From assembly GCF_014647075.1 (NCBI RefSeq), contig NZ_BMOM01000007.1, forward strand, positions 62,001 through 126,000: a stretch of DNA of 64,000 nucleotides, read 5' to 3'. Position numbers and translations under genes: made by a program. Under the pieces are notes generated by a model. The model was not told where the DNA came from, made no database searches, and saw only the letters and a list, made by a program, of their open reading frames with translations. Positions 59,189-64,000 of this stretch are shown piece after piece (position 1 is the first letter of the stretch; each line of letters begins with the position of its first letter). The stretch is from Deinococcus aerophilus (GTDB lineage Bacteria > Deinococcota > Deinococci > Deinococcales > Deinococcaceae).

Positions 59189-59211
59189 GCCGGTCGCCCG
59201 GCCCCATCTGG

Positions 59212-59721
59212 GTGCTGTCCGGCAGCCCGGGGGCGGGCAAGAGCAGCGTGGCGCGGGCCTTGCTCGGACATGTTCCGCACGGCCTGCACCTGCCGGTGGA
59301 CGATCTGCGCGAACTGGTTGTCTCCGGACGGGTCGGCCCCAGCCTGGACCACCCGCCCGAGGCCGTGCGGCAGTTCGGGCTGGCCCGCCGCGCCGCGGCC
59401 TTCCACGCCCGCCTGTACGCCGAGGCTGGCTTTGCCGTGGTGGTGGACGACGTGCTGTGGCCTGCCGATCTGGACACGATGGCCCTTCACTGGCAGGGAC
59501 TGGAGGTCCGCCCGGTCTTTCTGAATCCCAGCCTGGCGGTCACCCAGGCGCGCAACGCGGCCCGCACGGGCAAAACCTTCGACCCCCGCATCCTGGAGCC
59601 GATGATCGCCGCGCTGTACCCCACCATGCCCCCCGCCGATTACCTCGCGGCGGGCTGGCGGGTGCTGAACACCTCGGCCCTGAGCGTCGAGGACACCGTC
59701 GAGGCCCTGCTGTCCGGGTAG
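59212..59721 (+). CDS. P-loop kinase/AAA-type phosphotransferase
   Basis: About 170-178 aa. Walker A is SGSPGAGKSS, followed by LPVDDLREL and VVVDDVLWPADLD. It resembles chloramphenicol phosphotransferase-like or zeta-type small-molecule kinases; the substrate is unknown. GTG 59212 cuts into the first strand; the in-frame CTG at 59185, which overlaps the aminopeptidase stop as CTGA, would give a full strand (PIWVLSGSPG). The start is therefore uncertain. Confidence 0.72.
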   Translation: MLSGSPGAGKSSVARALLGHVPHGLHLPVDDLRELVVSGRVGPSLDHPPEAVRQFGLARRAAAFHARLYAEAGFAVVVDDVLWPADLDTMALHWQGLEVRPVFLNPSLAVTQARNAARTGKTFDPRILEPMIAALYPTMPPADYLAAGWRVLNTSALSVEDTVEALLSG

Positions 59722-59722
59722 G

Positions 59723-60295
59723 TCAGCCGATCACCCGTTTCACCGTTGCGGCGTAGCTGGGCGGGTACATCACCGCAAACTGACCGCGCTGATCGGCCCA
59801 CACCCGGGCGAAGTCGGCGTACCCCATCGCCACGTAGCCCAGCAACGGGTCCATCAGGTACGCCTGCTTTGCGGCGTCGTCGTAGCCCACCACCACGCGC
59901 CAGTGCGGAACCACCTGCCCACTGGCCGTGATGTGCGACTGCAACGCGATCAGCGGCAGGCCGTTGCGGATGGCGGCGCGCACGGTGTCCAGCGAGCCGT
60001 GCGCGTACAGCCGGGCCTCCAGCCCCACCTGCGGCGCGAAGTCCACGATGGCCTGCGCGGTCATGTACGAGCGTTCGGTGGGGCGGGTGTGGCGGCTGAC
60101 CTCGGCCATGTCGGCCTTGAGGCCGTAGTACCGCAGCACCTGCGTGATGCTGGCCGGACCACACGCGTTGTAGCTCTGACGCACCAGCGGCATGCCCGAC
60201 AGAACGTAACCGGGCGGCGGGGCGGCGGACGGAGTGGCAGCCCGGGCCGGGGCCGCAGTCAGCAGCAACAGCAGGGCGAAGCGAAGAAGACGCAC
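59723..60295 (-). CDS. Secreted C39-family cysteine peptidase
   Basis: A 190-aa papain-like protease with signal peptide ([17 protein letters not shown]). The catalytic Cys is C45 in [11 protein letters not shown], the His is H131 in [12 protein letters not shown], with the final Asp in [10 protein letters not shown]. It lacks an ABC domain, so it is a free double-glycine-type or general peptidase in the envelope. The start is GTG at 60295, 6 nt after CACAGT. It converges with the P-loop kinase. Confidence 0.87.
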   Translation of the reverse strand: MRLLRFALLLLLTAAPARAATPSAAPPPGYVLSGMPLVRQSYNACGPASITQVLRYYGLKADMAEVSRHTRPTERSYMTAQAIVDFAPQVGLEARLYAHGSLDTVRAAIRNGLPLIALQSHITASGQVVPHWRVVVGYDDAAKQAYLMDPLLGYVAMGYADFARVWADQRGQFAVMYPPSYAATVKRVIG

Positions 60296-60344
60296 CGCAC
60301 CACTGTGCCGCGCCGACTGTCACGCGGGTCTTTCAGGGGTGCAC

Positions 60345-61934
<1,590 letters not shown>

Positions 61935-62178
61935 GAAAAACACTCCTGCGGGGGGGGGCCAGGCGTGGCCCGGGTTTGAGAACACCTGAGTTTGGGAAGA
62001 ACAGCACAGCGCCTGCGACTCACGCTTACGGCGGCGGGAGGAGGCGTGTCATCCGGCCATGATACCGCAGGGGCGGGGCCGGAAGGAGCCGGGCCCAGGC
62101 CGGGCCGCACAGAACCGGAAGCCCGGGCCAGGAGCGCCGTGACCCCGCATGGCGAAGGGTGAAGCGGCTGGGGGCCGG

Positions 62179-63096
62179 TCACCCAAACGCCGCCAGCCCC
62201 GCCTTCACCGTTCCCACCCGCGCCTCGATCAACCGCTGCGGATCGCGGTTGTACCCCCCGGCCATCACGGTCACGAGCGGAATGCGGGCGCGGGCGGCCC
62301 AGCGGAACACCCGCTCGTCGCGCCGCCGCACGCCAGTCACGCTCAGGGCCAGCTTGCCCAGCTGATCTCCGGCGAGCACGTCGGCCCCCGCGAGGTAGAA
62401 GGCGAAGTCCGGCCGGAAGGCGGCGACCACCGGAGCCACCCGTTCGTCAAGCGCCGCGAGGTAGGCCGCGTCCGCCGTGCCGTCGGGCAGGGCGATGTCC
62501 AGCCCGCCCACCTCCTTGCGAAAGGGATAGTTGTTCGCGCCGTGCACGCTGACGGTCAGGGCCCGTGGCTCGGAGGCCAGCAGGGCCGCCGTGCCGTTGC
62601 CCTGATGCACGTCCAGATCCAGAATCACGATGCGCCGGGCGTGGCCACCGTCCAGCAGCCAGCGGGCGCTGATCACCACGTCGTTCAGGAAAGAGAAGCC
62701 CTCGGCGTGGTCGGCGTAGGCGTGGTGGGTGCCGCCGCCGAAGTTCAGGCCCAGGCCCACACTCAGGGCGTCGCGCGTGGCGGCCAGGGTCGCGCCGCTG
62801 CTGCCCAGTCCGCGCTCCACCACGGCGGGCGTCCACGCAAAGCCCAGCGCCCGCTCCTCGGCGCGCGTGACCTCGCCGCTGCGCCAGCGTGCCAGATACG
62901 CCGGATCATGAACCCGTTCGGCCAGCGCCCACGGCAGGTCGGGGGCTTCCTCCAGCGGCAGCTGTCCGGCCACCTGTCCCAGCAGCTGCAACATCGCCTC
63001 GCGCCCCATGAACTGCCGCCGGGGCGCGGGCTGGCCAGCGTAGGCGGCGCGGCGATAGGCGGTCCAGGCACGGTAGGGGTGGGCGAAGGCAGGCAT
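62179..63096 (-). CDS. Histone deacetylase-family hydrolase
   Basis: A 305-aa zinc deacetylase of the AcuC/polyamine-deacetylase group. Metal and catalytic motifs are GGGTHHAYADHAEGFSFLND, VILDLDVHQGNGTAALL and AGADVLAGDQLG. Bacterial members act on acetylated small molecules such as polyamines or on acetoin-linked proteins. The start at 63096 (ATG) is used; GTG 63102 is also possible. It is divergent from the nitronate monooxygenase, with overlapping -10 boxes. Confidence 0.9.
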   Translation of the reverse strand: MPAFAHPYRAWTAYRRAAYAGQPAPRRQFMGREAMLQLLGQVAGQLPLEEAPDLPWALAERVHDPAYLARWRSGEVTRAEERALGFAWTPAVVERGLGSSGATLAATRDALSVGLGLNFGGGTHHAYADHAEGFSFLNDVVISARWLLDGGHARRIVILDLDVHQGNGTAALLASEPRALTVSVHGANNYPFRKEVGGLDIALPDGTADAAYLAALDERVAPVVAAFRPDFAFYLAGADVLAGDQLGKLALSVTGVRRRDERVFRWAARARIPLVTVMAGGYNRDPQRLIEARVGTVKAGLAAFG

Positions 63097-63106
63097 GAAC
63101 ACCGGC

Positions 63107-63116
63107 AGGCTACAGT
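63107..63116. promoter_or_regulatory. Overlapping divergent -10 boxes
   Basis: AGGCTACAGT contains TACAGT for the plus-strand gene (63111-63116) and TAGCCT for the minus-strand gene (63112-63107). The two share a TA, so only one promoter can be bound at a time. Confidence 0.55.
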
Positions 63117-63122
63117 CTGGGC

Positions 63123-64000
63123 ATGAACGCCCTGATGCAGCGCCTGAACCTGCGCGTGCCGGTGGTCCTCGCGCCGATGGCGGGCGGCCCCGGCACGCCG
63201 GAACTGGCCGCCGCCGTGTGTGAGGCCGGCGGACTGGGCAGCGTGGGCTCGGCATACCTGACCCCCACCCAGATCCGCGAGGCCGGGGCCCAGGTCCGGG
63301 CACGAACCGACCGGCCCTTTGCCCTGAACGTGTTCGTGCCCGAAGAAAGTGCGTGGCCGGAGGCAGAGGCCGTTGCGCGGGCCGCGGCAGAACTGGCCCC
63401 CTTTCACGCGGCCCTGAAACTGCCCCCGCCCACGCTGCCGCAGCGGGTCTCCGAGGACTTCGCCGCACAGTTCGCGGCGGTGCTGGAGGTGCGCCCAGAC
63501 GTGCTCTCCTTTACCTTTGGACGGCTGAGTGCGGACCATCTGCGGGCGTTGCGGGCGCGGGGCATCCTGACGGTGGGCACAGCCACGGGCCTCATGGAAG
63601 CGCGGGCACTGGAGACCGACGGCGTGGACGCCATCGTGGTGCAGGGCGGCGCAGCGGGCGGGCACCGTGGGGGCTGGCTGGAGGACGAGCTGGCCGACAC
63701 GCCCACACTGACCCGCAGCGTGGCGGCAGCGGTGGGGGTGCCGGTGATCGCGGCGGGCGGCGTGATGAACCGCGCCGGGGTGCGCGCCGTGCTGGACACC
63801 GGGGCCAGCCTTGCGCAGTGCGGCACGGCCTTTCTGCGCGCGGCGGAGGCAGGGACGTCCGCGCCGTACCGGGCAGCGCTGGCGGCGGCAGGGCCGAGCG
63901 ACACCACCCTCACCCGCGCCTTCAGCGGCCGCCCGGCGCGGGGACTGCGCAACGCCATGACGCGGGCGGCCGAGCAGCCCCTTCCCTATCCGTACCAGAA
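63123..64000 (+). CDS. Nitronate monooxygenase-family flavoenzyme (3' end cut by window)
   Basis: At least 292 aa of an FMN-dependent (beta/alpha)8 enzyme. The N-terminus is [37 protein letters not shown]-phosphate motifs are [22 protein letters not shown] and [12 protein letters not shown]. It oxidises alkyl nitronates such as propionate-3-nitronate. TACAGT lies 6 nt before the ATG. The last residues fall outside the window. Confidence 0.92.
   Translation, partial: MNALMQRLNLRVPVVLAPMAGGPGTPELAAAVCEAGGLGSVGSAYLTPTQIREAGAQVRARTDRPFALNVFVPEESAWPEAEAVARAAAELAPFHAALKLPPPTLPQRVSEDFAAQFAAVLEVRPDVLSFTFGRLSADHLRALRARGILTVGTATGLMEARALETDGVDAIVVQGGAAGGHRGGWLEDELADTPTLTRSVAAAVGVPVIAAGGVMNRAGVRAVLDTGASLAQCGTAFLRAAEAGTSAPYRAALAAAGPSDTTLTRAFSGRPARGLRNAMTRAAEQPLPYPYQ

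Overview
The window is about 67% GC chromosomal DNA from a Deinococcus-type bacterium. The evidence is Mn-superoxide dismutase, a paralogous pair of Skp/OmpH chaperones and a LolA-like carrier (a didermic envelope), many short Deinococcus-style lipoproteins and secreted hypotheticals, a TilS-TadA fusion, and above all promoter style. About thirty genes carry a TANNNT -10 box 5-7 nt before an ATG or GTG and have no Shine-Dalgarno (SD) sequence, i.e. leaderless transcription as known from Deinococcus. I see no insertion sequence, prophage, integrase, CRISPR array, rRNA or plasmid function. The window reads as core chromosome with a few lineage-specific genes.

Layout. 1-7.3 kb: ClC-type channel N-terminus (cut by the window edge), sodA, serA, aat, a PaaI-type thioesterase, a LysM/M23 peptidase, dtd-DUF1844 and a family-4 uracil-DNA glycosylase. 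7.3-18.5 kb: a LysM-NlpC/P60 hydrolase behind a structured AT-richer leader, then an envelope-biased block (LolA-like protein, beta-rich secreted protein, LEA14-like lipoprotein, several lipoproteins including two tandem paralogous pairs) interrupted by an amidase, a kinase-like protein and miaB. 18.5-29 kb: HelD-like helicase, an amino acid ABC permease, aldo/keto reductase, two tRNA genes, TrmB-type regulator, 23S rRNA methyltransferase, S41 peptidase, DMT exporter and TerC. 29-37.5 kb: TetR regulator, phospholipase A2 lipoprotein, lysA-like decarboxylase, tilS-tadA fusion divergent from a peroxiredoxin, alpha/beta hydrolase, SDR, and a gamma-carbonic anhydrase coupled to an unknown protein. 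37.5-47.8 kb: cold shock protein, FMN reductase, pseudouridine synthase, feoA-feoB-feoC iron uptake operon under an operator-like palindrome, MFS transporter, PPOX stress protein, two OmpH/Skp genes, a CBS-ACT protein and a class V aminotransferase. 47.9-64 kb: ABC exporter pair, CoA-disulfide reductase, MFS transporter with a coupled leader ORF, glutamine-type ABC ATPase, TAXI-TRAP transporter, AI-2E-family permease, M29 aminopeptidase plus P-loop kinase, C39 peptidase, prfC, a histone-deacetylase-like hydrolase and a nitronate monooxygenase cut at the right edge.

Themes. Oxidative-stress and iron handling recur (SodA, PrxQ-like peroxiredoxin, CoA-disulfide reductase, FeoABC, PPOX protein), as do envelope remodelling (M23, NlpC/P60, S41, C39, LolA, Skp) and translation quality and tRNA modification (Dtd, MiaB, TilS-TadA, Aat, RlmI-like, RluA-like, RF3). 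Most genes are monocistronic or in two- to three-gene units; overlaps of the ATGA/GTGA type mark coupled pairs. The best candidates for undescribed biology are regulatory: the attenuator-like leader before the NlpC/P60 gene, a 20-codon leaderless leader ORF fused by ATGA to an MFS gene, a small-RNA-like unit at about 34.88-34.96 kb, and the feo operator.
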